NCBI RefSeq assembly: GCF_900112375.1
Contig: NZ_FOLS01000025.1
Span: 62,001 to 126,000 of the forward strand
Reading direction: 5' to 3'
Origin: Pseudomonas citronellolis
GTDB lineage: Bacteria > Pseudomonadota > Gammaproteobacteria > Pseudomonadales > Pseudomonadaceae
DNA length: 64,000 nt
The notes under the pieces were generated by a model. That model did no database searches and was not told the DNA's origin. It saw only the letters and a program-made list of their open reading frames with translations. Positions 42,693-51,003 of the stretch are shown here, one piece after another. The number at the start of each line of letters is the position of its first letter. The first letter of the stretch is position 1. A program made the translations under genes and the position numbers.

Positions 42693-43505
42693 ATGAAAAA
42701 CAAACAACACCGGGCGTTCGAGGTGCTCGTCATCGACGATGAGCCGCTGGTCGCATCGGAGCTTTCCGAAGTGCTGGAGAGCGTCGGTTTCTCCTCGGTC
42801 GGTTGCAGTTCCATCGCCGAGGCGGTCGCGCTGTTCAAGAAGAACGCCAAGTTGCGCATCCTGGTGTGCGACCTGAACCTGGGCAGCGAATGGGGCCTGG
42901 ACGCCATCAAGGAAATCCACGGCGCGGTGGGCGACGACTACATCTTCGAAGTCATCGTCCTCACCGGGTACGGCGAAAGCGACAAGGTGGTCGAGGCGAT
43001 GCGCGCCGGGGCCTCGGACTTCCTGATGAAGCCGGTGGCGCCGCAGGAGCTGATCGAGTCGGTGGAGCGGGTGGAGAGCAAGCTGCTGCAGAGCATCCGC
43101 CGGCAACGCAGGATCCTTCACCTCAACGGCCGGCTGGAGCATATCGCGGAGTCGCTGAACTCGCTGTTTCAGGACGTCAGCGCGATCAAGATGGACGTCC
43201 ACGGCGGCCCGAACGTCTTCGACCTGGACGATGACGAGCGCGCCGCTCCGGACAAGGTCGACATCAGCAGCCCGCTGTTCTTCAACCTGACGCAGCGCCA
43301 GCAGGAAGTCGCGCAGTTGATCTGCAAGGGCTATTCGAACTACCGGGTGGCCCATGAGCTGGGCATTTCCGAGAACACGGTGAAGCTCTACATCACCCAG
43401 ATATTCAAGCTGCTGCGGGTCAGCAACCGCACCCAGCTGGCCATGCTGCTGGCCGCCTCCTCCGGCGCGCCTGGAGGCTTGGATGCCAGGGGGGCGCTGA
43501 GGTAA
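42693..43505 (+). CDS. PprB-like response regulator (REC-LuxR), copy 1
   Basis: 270 residues from the ATG at 42693, four bases after GGGGAG; a GTG four codons earlier is an alternative. The receiver has VLVIDDEPL and Asp60 in ILVCDLNLG, then a ~70-residue linker, then a LuxR-type HTH (LTQRQQEVAQLICKGYSNYRVAHELGISENTVKLYITQIFK). Length and linker fit PprB, which activates the Tad pilus genes in P. aeruginosa with PprA. It is convergent with a paralogue 18 bases away. Which of the two is the PprA partner cannot be told. Confidence 0.85.
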   Translation: MKNKQHRAFEVLVIDDEPLVASELSEVLESVGFSSVGCSSIAEAVALFKKNAKLRILVCDLNLGSEWGLDAIKEIHGAVGDDYIFEVIVLTGYGESDKVVEAMRAGASDFLMKPVAPQELIESVERVESKLLQSIRRQRRILHLNGRLEHIAESLNSLFQDVSAIKMDVHGGPNVFDLDDDERAAPDKVDISSPLFFNLTQRQQEVAQLICKGYSNYRVAHELGISENTVKLYITQIFKLLRVSNRTQLAMLLAASSGAPGGLDARGALR

Positions 43506-43523
43506 CCCGCAATAAGCGGGCGC

Positions 43524-44336
43524 CTACAGGTCGTGGTTCGCCTTGCGCCTGGGCGATGACTTGAGCGCCAGCTGCGTGCGGTTGCTCAGCCCGGTGAGGC
43601 GCAGCGACTGGGAGACGTAGAGCTTCACCGTATGCTCGCTGATGCCCAGCTTGCAGGCGATCTGGTAGTTGCTCAGGCCCTTGCCGATCAGCCTGACCAC
43701 GTCGAGCTGGCGCAGGGAGAGCTTGGCGAAGAAGGGGTTGGCCAACTGGTCTTCCGGCGTGTTCAACAGGGCCTCGTCGTCCTTCGAGGGCTCGCCCCTG
43801 GCGGGCCTGGACGCAGTGCTCGCGTAGTTGATGGCCTTCTTCGCATCGCTGGCCAGGGACTTCAGGCTCTCGGTCAGCACGTCCAGGCGGGACTCCGCGC
43901 GGATGACCCGCTGCCGGTCGCGGGCCCGTTCCTCCAGCTTTTCGGCCAGCTTCTCCAGCGCGGCCAGCAGGTGCTCGGGGTTCAGCGGCTTGGCGAGGAA
44001 GTCGCAGAAGCCGCTGCGCAGCACGTCGATCAGTTCGTCCTTGCCGGCCCGCCCGCTGATGGTGATGGCCTCGAACAGCCGCTCGCTGCCGGCCAGCGCC
44101 TGCATGCGCTCCAGCACCCGCGGGCCCTGGCTGTCCTGCAGGTCGAAGTCGAGGATCAGCATGTCGATGCCGGGGTTGGCCTGGAACAGCGCCAGGGCCT
44201 GTTCCGCCGTGTGCGCGCCCAGGCAGGGGTAGCCGGCGCAGTTCAGCAGGTCGACGACCTCTTCGACGATGTCGGGCTCGTCGTCGAGGATGAGTGCCTG
44301 GTGCCCGCGCAGGTTCGCTTTTCTTGTTGTAGCCAC
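43524..44336 (-). CDS. PprB-like response regulator (REC-LuxR), copy 2
   Basis: 270 residues from a GTG at 44336; no ATG lies near the start of the receiver, and the longer open frame would overlap the next gene and has no recognisable domain. The receiver has ALILDDEPD and Asp63 in LILDFDL. The LuxR HTH is LSLRQLDVVRLIGKGLSNYQIACKLGISEHTVKLYVSQ. Domain layout and spacing parallel copy 1, so the two are old paralogues. The start sits 41 bases after the stop of the single-domain REC gene on the same strand. Confidence 0.83.
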   Translation of the reverse strand: MATTRKANLRGHQALILDDEPDIVEEVVDLLNCAGYPCLGAHTAEQALALFQANPGIDMLILDFDLQDSQGPRVLERMQALAGSERLFEAITISGRAGKDELIDVLRSGFCDFLAKPLNPEHLLAALEKLAEKLEERARDRQRVIRAESRLDVLTESLKSLASDAKKAINYASTASRPARGEPSKDDEALLNTPEDQLANPFFAKLSLRQLDVVRLIGKGLSNYQIACKLGISEHTVKLYVSQSLRLTGLSNRTQLALKSSPRRKANHDL

Positions 44337-44377
44337 TGTGTTCAGACCTTGTTGCGCAGGCGCCGGGCCCCGGCGGT

Positions 44378-44836
44378 TCAGCTGGATTGCGTGAGGTTTC
44401 GCGAGCGCAGTTCGAGGTATTCGCTCAGGTCCTGGAGCCTGTCGCGCTCCAGCTTCCTGCGCATGTGCGACCTGATCCGGCTGACGAAGGTGCGGGGCTC
44501 CACCGGCTTGGGGATGAAATCGGCCGCGCCCAGCTCGAACCCTTCCAGCTCGGCTTCGGTGGTGTCCTCGCCGGTGAGGAAGATGATGGTGATGTCGCGG
44601 GTGCGGGCGTCGGACTTGATCGCTTCGCACAACTGATGTCCGTTCATGCCCGGCATGCCCAGGTCGGCGATGACGATGTCCGGCAGGGGCGTTTCCTCCA
44701 GCGTGCCGAGGGCCTCGTGGCCGGAGCCTGCGGTTTTTATATTGAAGAGACTTTCGAACAACTCCGCCGTCGAGGCCAGTGCGTCCGGGTCATCGTCAAC
44801 GAGCAATATCAGGGGAAGTTCCGAACGGGTCAGCAT
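44378..44836 (-). CDS. Single-domain response regulator (CheY-like)
   Basis: 152 residues: one receiver with LILLVDDDPD, phospho-acceptor Asp58 in IVIADLGMPGM and Lys in DFIPKPVEP. A ~25-residue basic coiled tail (RSHMRRKLERDRLQDLSEYLELR) follows. It lacks an output domain, so it may pass phosphate between the kinases here or act by protein binding. It is upstream of and probably cotranscribed with PprB-like copy 2. Confidence 0.88.
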   Translation of the reverse strand: MLTRSELPLILLVDDDPDALASTAELFESLFNIKTAGSGHEALGTLEETPLPDIVIADLGMPGMNGHQLCEAIKSDARTRDITIIFLTGEDTTEAELEGFELGAADFIPKPVEPRTFVSRIRSHMRRKLERDRLQDLSEYLELRSRNLTQSS

Positions 44837-44892
44837 CGCTTTTACCGAAGTTCTGCGGAGAGTGGTGTTCGCCTGTTTCCTTTTTGATTTCC

Positions 44893-44925
44893 GCTGGGCA
44901 GGTTTTATTGATTAAAGCTGCCCAG
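44893..44925. promoter_or_regulatory. 8-bp inverted repeat upstream of the REC gene
   Basis: CTGGGCAG (44894-44901) and CTGCCCAG (44918-44925) flank a 16-base AT-rich spacer (GTTTTATTGATTAAAG), about 60 bases before the minus-strand REC gene. It could be an operator flanking the promoter or part of the flp 3' region. Function inferred from position. Confidence 0.4.
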
Positions 44926-44950
44926 TGCGCGCGCGGATATTCATGAATTT

Positions 44951-44982
44951 GCCCCACTTCAATTGCGGATATGAAGTGGGGC
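44951..44982 (-). terminator. Stem-loop after flp
   Basis: GCCCCACTTCA pairs perfectly with TGAAGTGGGGC over 11 bases with a 10-base loop, 24 bases beyond the flp stop. The following T-run is weak, so it may act as a terminator or as a 3' stabiliser of the abundant pilin mRNA. Confidence 0.65.
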
Positions 44983-45005
44983 GGTGCGATTGCCGCGGCG
45001 AGAAA

Positions 45006-45194
45006 TCAGAGCGCGTCGGAGATCTGCTGGAAGACCGAGACCAGCTTGGGACCGAGGATCTTCAGGGTGGCGATGATGGCCACGGAGATCAGGCCGGCGA
45101 TGACCGCGTACTCGATCGCGGTGGCCCCTTCCTTGTCCTTGGCGAATGCCTTTGCGGAAGAGATGAGTTTCTGGATTTTCAACTTGAAGTTCAT
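45006..45194 (-). CDS. flp: Flp-type pilin precursor
   Basis: 62 residues. KEGATAIEYAVIAGL is the Flp signature: prepilin peptidase should cut after Gly23, leaving a 39-residue mature pilin with Glu at position 5 and the adjacent Tyr typical of Flp. A hydrophobic helix (about 28-47) follows. It is the structural subunit of the Tad pilus used for adhesion and aggregation. It is divergent from rcpC, and an AGGC near the ATG serves as ribosome binding site. Confidence 0.95.
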   Translation of the reverse strand: MNFKLKIQKLISSAKAFAKDKEGATAIEYAVIAGLISVAIIATLKILGPKLVSVFQQISDAL

Positions 45195-45251
45195 GGTGCC
45201 TCCGTTGCGGGTATATCTTCCGATTCTTTTATGGGGAGTAACTTTTTACAA

Positions 45252-45272
45252 CTAGTAGGAAGGGCCTAGTAG
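45252..45272. promoter_or_regulatory. Direct repeat CTAGTAG x2 in the flp-rcpC divergent region
   Basis: CTAGTAG occurs at 45252-45258 and again at 45266-45272, a 14-base period, in the 203-base spacer between flp and rcpC. A tandem half-site of this kind suits a LuxR-type response regulator such as the PprB-like proteins next door. The assignment is inference. Confidence 0.5.
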
Positions 45273-45397
45273 CTTTTGGTCGTTTTATTTATCGGGGCAT
45301 CAAGGTAGCTTGCCGGCCTTCTCGCGAGATCGACGAGTCTGCTTTCGATACTTGCTTCCCGAATGTGCTTTCCGCTGGCTGCAACGAAATAATCATC

Positions 45398-46315
45398 ATG
45401 AAAAGTAAATTGTTGATGGCGTTTGCCGGGCTTCTGTTACTGGGGGCGGTGGTGGTCGGTTACCTGGGGTTGTCCATCGGCAGGCCCGAGGCGCCGGTGG
45501 TCGCCAGCGAACCCGTTCCCACCGTGCTCCCCACCGATCCGGACAAGCTGCAGCGCACCCCCGTGGTGGTGGTCACCCGCGACCTGCCGGCGCTGGCGCT
45601 GCTGGGCAAGGACGACCTGCGCCTGGAATACCTGCAGACCGCGCCGGCGGGCAGCTACACCCAGGTCGAGGCCTTGCTCGGCCAGCGCGTGTGGGTGCCG
45701 GTGGCGGCCGGCAACATCCTCTCCGGCGCCGTGCTCGAACCCGGCGGCCCGCTGGCCCGGACCATCCGCGCAGACGAGCGGGCCATGGCCATCGCCGTGG
45801 ACGACGTGGTCGGCGGCGGCGGCTTCGTGCTGCCGGGCGACTATGTCGACGTGGTGCTCTACGTCGCCGACCAGCAGGGCATCCAGCGCGACGTCCGCGC
45901 CCAGCTGGTGCTGCCGGGCGTGCGCGTCCTCACTTATGGCGAGCAGATCGCCGTGGCCGGCGACGGCCAACTGCGCAATGCCGACGACGGCCAGGGCAAG
46001 GAACGCAAGGTGGCGCGCACCGCGGTGCTGGCGGTGCCGGCGAACGCCACCGCGCGGCTGATGTTGGCCAGCCAGGCCGGCTCGTTGCGCCTGGCGGTGC
46101 GCAGCAAGGACGAGAAGCTCTACGAGAAAGAGCAGCAGGGCAGCTACCAGCACACCGCCCTGAGCGCCGCGAACACCGAGTCCATCACGCTGGAGCAACT
46201 GCTCGGCCGCCGCCAGCCGGTGGCCGCGGCGGCTCCGCGCAGCCCGGCCCGGCCGCGGGCCGCTGCGGGCGTGACGGTCTACCGCGGCGGCACGGTCGCG
46301 CACGAGGCGCCTTGA
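45398..46315 (+). CDS. rcpC: Tad pilus assembly protein RcpC (CpaB family)
   Basis: 305 residues from the ATG at 45398 (MKSKLLMAFAGLLLLG). It has one N-terminal membrane helix and an SAF-like domain (VVVVTRDLPALALLGKDDLRLEYL), then the CpaB/RcpC core GPLARTIRADERAMAIAVDDVVGGGGFVLPGDYVDVVL. It is periplasmic and thought to support or gate the RcpA secretin. First gene of the long tad operon. Confidence 0.92.
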   Translation: MKSKLLMAFAGLLLLGAVVVGYLGLSIGRPEAPVVASEPVPTVLPTDPDKLQRTPVVVVTRDLPALALLGKDDLRLEYLQTAPAGSYTQVEALLGQRVWVPVAAGNILSGAVLEPGGPLARTIRADERAMAIAVDDVVGGGGFVLPGDYVDVVLYVADQQGIQRDVRAQLVLPGVRVLTYGEQIAVAGDGQLRNADDGQGKERKVARTAVLAVPANATARLMLASQAGSLRLAVRSKDEKLYEKEQQGSYQHTALSAANTESITLEQLLGRRQPVAAAAPRSPARPRAAAGVTVYRGGTVAHEAP

Positions 46316-46350
46316 ATCAGCCCCTGAAGCAGGGAGAGGGAGTAGTTAGG

Positions 46351-47619
46351 ATGGCTTGCAATATGGGATACCGGCGTCCGGCTGGTGGGGTGGGCGTTTG
46401 CCTGGCGGGCGTCATGGCATGGGCGCTGCTGGGTTCGGCGCAGGCCGCGCCCAAGGCCTGCGAAGGGCTGGTGCAACTGCCGCAGAAGCTGGTGCTGGCG
46501 CTGCAGCAGGGCGCCCAGCAGGACCAGCAACTGCCGCTGCCGATCAAGCGCCTGGCCATTGGCGACCCGCAGATCGCCGACGTGCAGCTGCTGGACAAGC
46601 GCAACTTCCTGGTCACCGGCAAGGCCCAGGGCGAGACCAGCCTGCTGGTCTGGACCGGTTGCCCGGGCGACCCGCTGCGGGCCCAGGTGCAGGTGGCCGG
46701 GCGTTCGATCCGCGACGTGGGCGCGACCAGCGACGCCGTTGCCGCCGCCAACCTGGCCAGCCAGGTGCAGACCGACATCCGCTTCGTCGAGGTCAGCCGC
46801 AGCAAGCTCAAGCAGGCCAGCACCTCGCTGGTGCGGCGCGGCTCCAACCTGTTCATGCTCGGCGCGCCGGGCAGCCTGAGCGGCATCAGCGTGGGCTCCG
46901 ACGGCGGCGTGACGGGCAACTTCGGCACCAGCGACAGCGGCTTCAACGTCATCTGGGGCGGCGGCAGCAGCAAGGTGCTGGGCTTCCTCAACATGCTCGA
47001 AGGCAGCGGCTTCGCCTACACCCTGGCGCGCCCCAGCCTGGTGGCCACCAGCGGGCAGAGCGCGTCCTTCCTGGCCGGCGGCGAGTTCCCCATCCCGGTG
47101 CCCAACGGCGATAACAACAACATCACCATCGAGTACAAGGAATACGGCGTGCGCCTGACCCTGACGCCGACGGTGATGTCCACCGGGCGCATCGCCCTGA
47201 AGGTGGCGCCGGAGGTCAGCGAGCTGGACTTCTCCGCCGGCATCCAGACCAACGGCATCGCGGTGCCGGCGCTCAACGTGCGGCGCACCGACACCAGCGT
47301 GATCCTCGCCGACGGCGAGAGCTTCGTGATCAGCGGCCTGATCAGCAGTAACACGGTGAGCAACGTCGACAAGTTCCCCGGCCTGGGCAACCTGCCGGTG
47401 CTGGGCGCGTTCTTCCGCTCCTCGCAGCTGGACAAGGACGACCGCGAACTGCTGATGGTGGTCACCCCGCACCTGGTCCAGCCGCTGGCGGCCAATGCCG
47501 CGCTGCCCAAGCTGCCCGGCGAGGGCCTGCGCAAGTACGACCCCGGCTTCGGCGAGTTCTATTTCCTGGAGAACGGCCAGTACGACGGCCGCGCTTCGGC
47601 CAGCGGGATGTCCCAGTGA
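46351..47619 (+). CDS. rcpA: Tad pilus outer-membrane secretin RcpA (CpaC family)
   Basis: 422 residues from the ATG at 46351; a second in-frame ATG four codons later is possible. A Sec signal ends near AQA-A, followed by a BON/N-terminal secretin region (KRLAIGDPQIADVQLLDKRNFLVTG) and the secretin domain (VATSGQSASFLAGGEFPIPVP, VILADGESFVISGLI, FPGLGNLPVLGAFFRS). It forms the outer-membrane channel for the Flp pilus. The stop overlaps the tadZ start by one base. Confidence 0.93.
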   Translation: MACNMGYRRPAGGVGVCLAGVMAWALLGSAQAAPKACEGLVQLPQKLVLALQQGAQQDQQLPLPIKRLAIGDPQIADVQLLDKRNFLVTGKAQGETSLLVWTGCPGDPLRAQVQVAGRSIRDVGATSDAVAAANLASQVQTDIRFVEVSRSKLKQASTSLVRRGSNLFMLGAPGSLSGISVGSDGGVTGNFGTSDSGFNVIWGGGSSKVLGFLNMLEGSGFAYTLARPSLVATSGQSASFLAGGEFPIPVPNGDNNNITIEYKEYGVRLTLTPTVMSTGRIALKVAPEVSELDFSAGIQTNGIAVPALNVRRTDTSVILADGESFVISGLISSNTVSNVDKFPGLGNLPVLGAFFRSSQLDKDDRELLMVVTPHLVQPLAANAALPKLPGEGLRKYDPGFGEFYFLENGQYDGRASASGMSQ

Positions 47620-48863
47620 TGGCCGGCGATCCGTTGGGCCGCAGCGGCAGCCGCGTGCCCGCCGCGCAGGGTCGCAACGTCGCCCAGACCTTCGTCGCGC
47701 TGACCCAGCACGCCGGCGAGCTGGAATGGCTGCAGAGCAGCCTGGCCAGCGCCGGCCAGGTGGTCGCCGCCACCAGCGGCACCCTGGAGGAGCTGCTGGC
47801 GCTGCTGGAAGTGACCGGCGCCGGCGTGCTCTTCATCAGCCTGAACAAGGCCAACCTGATGGTCCACGGCGCCCTGATCGAGGGCCTGGTGTCGGCGCGG
47901 CCGATGCTGGCGGTGGTGGCCGTGGGCGATGGCCTGGACAACCAATTGGTGCTGGCGGCCATGCGCGCCGGCGCCCGCGACTTCGTCACCTACGGCGCCC
48001 GCGCCAGCGAACTGGGCGGGCTGGTCCGGCGCCTGGGCGGGCGCCTGCCCAGCGTGCCGGTGAGCGCCGTGCAGCAGGGCGAGCTGTTCGCCCTGGCCAG
48101 CGCCCGGCCGGACGCCGACGGCGCCTTCGTCGCCCTGCACCTGGCGTTGGCGTTGCAGGCCCGGGAGGGCAACCGGGTGCTGCTGGTGGACATCGGCCAG
48201 CCGGCCGGCGAGGCCCTGGCCATCCTCGGCATGGATGCGCCCTTCACCTTCGCCGACGCCATGCGCAACCTGCGCCGCCTCGACCAGACGCTGATCGACA
48301 GCGCCTTCAGCCGCCACGACTCCGGCCTGCGCCTGCTCAGCCTGACCGACGAGCCCGGGGTGCTGGAGCGCATGACCACCGCCGAGCTGTACCTGCTGCT
48401 GGGCAACCTGCGCACGGCCTTCAGCCACGTGCTGATCAACTTCACCGCCATGCCCGAAGGCGAACTCGCCCGCCAGTTGCTGCAGCAGGCCAGCCGCGTG
48501 CTGTGGCTGGTGGACCAGAGCGTGCCCTCGTGCCGGAAGGGCCTGGAAAGCCTGCGCCGCCTGCGCGAGAACAGCCAGGCGCTGCCGCGCATCGAACTGC
48601 TGGTGGAGCGCTACCTGCCCGCGGTGCCGCCGGACGAGCAGGCCCTGTGCCGCATGTTCGGCCTGGAACTCTTCGGCGTGTTGCCGGCCTCGGCCGAGGC
48701 GCGCCTGCGGGCGAAGAACCTCGGGCGCAGCCTGTTCGAGGTGGCCCCGCGCGACCCCCTGGCGCTCAAGCTGCGCGTCCTGGCCGAGCCGCTCGGCGCG
48801 GTGGGCGGCCAGGCGCGGCGGCGCTTCCCCTGGTTCGGCCGCTTCCGGGGCGCGCGTCCATGA
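47619..48863 (+). CDS. tadZ: Tad pilus localisation protein TadZ (CpaE family)
   Basis: 414 residues from the ATG at 47619, overlapping the rcpA stop (TGATG). An N-terminal receiver-like domain (LAAMRAGARDFVTYG) is joined to a MinD/ParA-like ATPase domain (NRVLLVDIGQPAGEALAILG, WLVDQSVPSCRKGLESLRRL). A canonical Walker A lysine motif is not evident where it is expected, so ATP binding may be atypical, as in some TadZ proteins. It is thought to place the Tad machine at the pole. Confidence 0.87.
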   Translation: MAGDPLGRSGSRVPAAQGRNVAQTFVALTQHAGELEWLQSSLASAGQVVAATSGTLEELLALLEVTGAGVLFISLNKANLMVHGALIEGLVSARPMLAVVAVGDGLDNQLVLAAMRAGARDFVTYGARASELGGLVRRLGGRLPSVPVSAVQQGELFALASARPDADGAFVALHLALALQAREGNRVLLVDIGQPAGEALAILGMDAPFTFADAMRNLRRLDQTLIDSAFSRHDSGLRLLSLTDEPGVLERMTTAELYLLLGNLRTAFSHVLINFTAMPEGELARQLLQQASRVLWLVDQSVPSCRKGLESLRRLRENSQALPRIELLVERYLPAVPPDEQALCRMFGLELFGVLPASAEARLRAKNLGRSLFEVAPRDPLALKLRVLAEPLGAVGGQARRRFPWFGRFRGARP

Positions 48864-50101
48864 GCTACGCCAGCAGCCTCGGCGCGCACGAGCAGGAAAT
48901 GCAGCTGCTGAAGATGCGCTTGCACCGCTACATCATCGACGAGATCGACGAAGACGGCGTGAACCTGCTGGAAGGCGCGCGCCCGGCGGTGGCCCAGTAC
49001 GTCGCCGAGAAGGTCGGCGAATACGCTGCGCGGCGCCAGCTGGCGATCTCCCGCTACGAGCTGGACCGCCTGGCCGAGGAAGTGGTGGACGAGCTGACCG
49101 GCTTCGGCCCGCTGGAAGTGCTGCTGCGCGACCCGGACATCAGCGAAATCCTGGTCAACGGCCCCGACCGCGTTTTCATCGAGCAGCGCGGCCGCCTGTA
49201 CCAGAGCGACCTGCGCTTCATCGACGACCACCACGTGTACCGCGTCATCCAGCGCATCCTGGCGCCCCTGGGGCGGCGCCTGGACGAATCCAGCCCGATG
49301 GTCGACGCGCGCCTGCCCGACGGCAGCCGGGTCAACGCCATCATCCCGCCGGTGGCCCTGGACGGCCCGTGCATCTCCATCCGCAAGTTCAGCAAGGAGC
49401 TGCTGCAGAGCGCCGACCTGCTGGCCTACCAGAGCGTCGACGAGGCGCTGCTGGGGTTCCTCCGCCAGGCCGTGGAGAACCGCTGCAACATCCTCATCAG
49501 CGGCGGCACCGGCACCGGCAAGACCACGCTGCTCAACGTGCTGAGCGGCTTCATCGACGCGCGCGAGCGCATCGTCACCATCGAGGACACCGCCGAACTG
49601 CAGCTGGGCCACGACCACGTGGTGCGCCTGGAGACGCGCCCGCCGAACGCCGAGGGCTATGGCGAGGTGACCGCCCGCGACCTGATCCGCAACGCCCTGC
49701 GCATGCGCCCGGACCGCATCATCCTCGGCGAAATCCGCGGGGTGGAAGTGCTCGACGTGCTGCAGGCGATGAACACCGGCCACGACGGCTCGATGAGCAC
49801 GGTGCACGCCAACTCGGCGATGGACTCGCTGCTGCGCATGGAAATGCTGGTGGGCCTGGCCGGGCACAAGCTGCCCGAGCAGACGCTGCGGCAGATGATC
49901 TGCGCGGCGCTGGACATCGTGGTGCAGATCACCCGCCAGGCCAACGGCCGGCGCTGCATCAGCGAAGTGCTGGAAGTGCTGGAGGTGCGCGACGGCATCT
50001 ACGTCACCAACTCACTGTTCAGCCTGGACCGGCGCGCCAGCGGCAGGTTCGTGCGCACCGGCGTGCCGTCGGGGCTGAAGCTGCGCCAGGTGGCGGCATG
50101 A
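48860..50101 (+). CDS. tadA: Tad pilus assembly ATPase TadA (CpaF family)
   Basis: 413 residues. The start overlaps the tadZ stop in an ATGA. It has the secretion-ATPase layout: an N-terminal helical domain, [18 protein letters not shown], then Walker [10 protein letters not shown] (215-223, Lys221), the Asp box TIEDTAELQ, Walker [10 protein letters not shown] and the His box [10 protein letters not shown]. It powers pilus assembly from the cytoplasmic face and acts with TadB and TadC. Confidence 0.95.
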   Translation: MSYASSLGAHEQEMQLLKMRLHRYIIDEIDEDGVNLLEGARPAVAQYVAEKVGEYAARRQLAISRYELDRLAEEVVDELTGFGPLEVLLRDPDISEILVNGPDRVFIEQRGRLYQSDLRFIDDHHVYRVIQRILAPLGRRLDESSPMVDARLPDGSRVNAIIPPVALDGPCISIRKFSKELLQSADLLAYQSVDEALLGFLRQAVENRCNILISGGTGTGKTTLLNVLSGFIDARERIVTIEDTAELQLGHDHVVRLETRPPNAEGYGEVTARDLIRNALRMRPDRIILGEIRGVEVLDVLQAMNTGHDGSMSTVHANSAMDSLLRMEMLVGLAGHKLPEQTLRQMICAALDIVVQITRQANGRRCISEVLEVLEVRDGIYVTNSLFSLDRRASGRFVRTGVPSGLKLRQVAA

Positions 50102-50994
50102 GCGCCGGGGCACTGTTGCTGGCGGTGGCCAGCCTGGCGCTGGTGGGCCTGGCCGTGCTGCTGCTCGGCCTGGGCCTGCGCGCGCGCAACAACGAACAGG
50201 TGGTGCGCCGCCTGGTGCCCGGCCAGGCCCTGGGCGACCTCGCCGCGGCGCGGCCGCGCACCCAGCACTGGCTGGTGCGGCGCATGCGCCGCGCCGGCAT
50301 CGTGCACATGCGCCCCTGGCTGGTCGGGGCGGGGCTGGCGATGCTGGCGCTGGCCGTGCCGGGCTGGCGCCTGCTCAACGTGTTCGGCGTGCTGCTGGCC
50401 GTGCTGCTGGTGCTGCTGCTGTTCAACGGCCTGCTCGGCCTGCTGTACCAGCGCCGCCTGCAGAAGATGATCCGGCAGATGCCGGCCTTCCTCGACCAGG
50501 TGGTGCGCAGCCTGCAGGCCGGGCGCACCCTGGGCGACGCCATCGAACAGGCGGTGGTGGCGGCCGACGACCCGCTGCGCTCGATCTTCGCCCGCGCCAG
50601 CAGCCACGTGCAGCTGGGCATCAGCCTGCCCGAGGCGCTGCAGGACATCGCCGAACTCTACGACGTGGAAGAGTTGCACATCCTCGCCCTGGGCGTGACG
50701 GTCAACTACCGCTACGGCGGCAACACCACGGACCTGCTGGACAACATCATCAAGGTCATCCACGAGCGCGAGAAGATCGGCCGCCAGCTGCGCGCCATGA
50801 CCGGCGAGACGCGCTTCAGCGCCCTGGTGCTGGCGGTGCTGCCGCTGGGCCTGGGCATGTACATCCTGGCCAGCAACCCCGGCTACCTGATGGCCATGTG
50901 GACCGACGGCTTCGGCCGCACGCTGCTGCTGACCTCGCTGGGGCTGCAGGCGGTCGGCTGCGTCACGCTGTGGCGCATGCTCAAGAGCGTGTAG
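50098..50994 (+). CDS. tadB: Tad inner-membrane protein TadB
   Basis: 298 residues, starting within the tadA stop (ATGA). There are membrane helices at both ends and a central cytoplasmic T2SSF-type domain (MPAFLDQVVRSLQAGRTLGDAIEQ, ISLPEALQDIAELYDVEELHILA). With TadC it forms the inner-membrane platform for Flp assembly. Confidence 0.92.
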   Translation: MSAGALLLAVASLALVGLAVLLLGLGLRARNNEQVVRRLVPGQALGDLAAARPRTQHWLVRRMRRAGIVHMRPWLVGAGLAMLALAVPGWRLLNVFGVLLAVLLVLLLFNGLLGLLYQRRLQKMIRQMPAFLDQVVRSLQAGRTLGDAIEQAVVAADDPLRSIFARASSHVQLGISLPEALQDIAELYDVEELHILALGVTVNYRYGGNTTDLLDNIIKVIHEREKIGRQLRAMTGETRFSALVLAVLPLGLGMYILASNPGYLMAMWTDGFGRTLLLTSLGLQAVGCVTLWRMLKSV

Positions 50995-51003
50995 GAGACG
51001 GAC

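Noticed and set aside
43506-43520. CCCGC-AATAA-GCGGG hairpin between the convergent PprB-like genes as a terminator
   Set aside because: The stem is only five base pairs and neither side has a T-run.
44337-44630. Longer N-terminal extension of PprB-like copy 2
   Set aside because: The extension is out of frame with, and overlaps, the single-domain REC gene and shows no domain; the receiver starts properly at the GTG at 44336.
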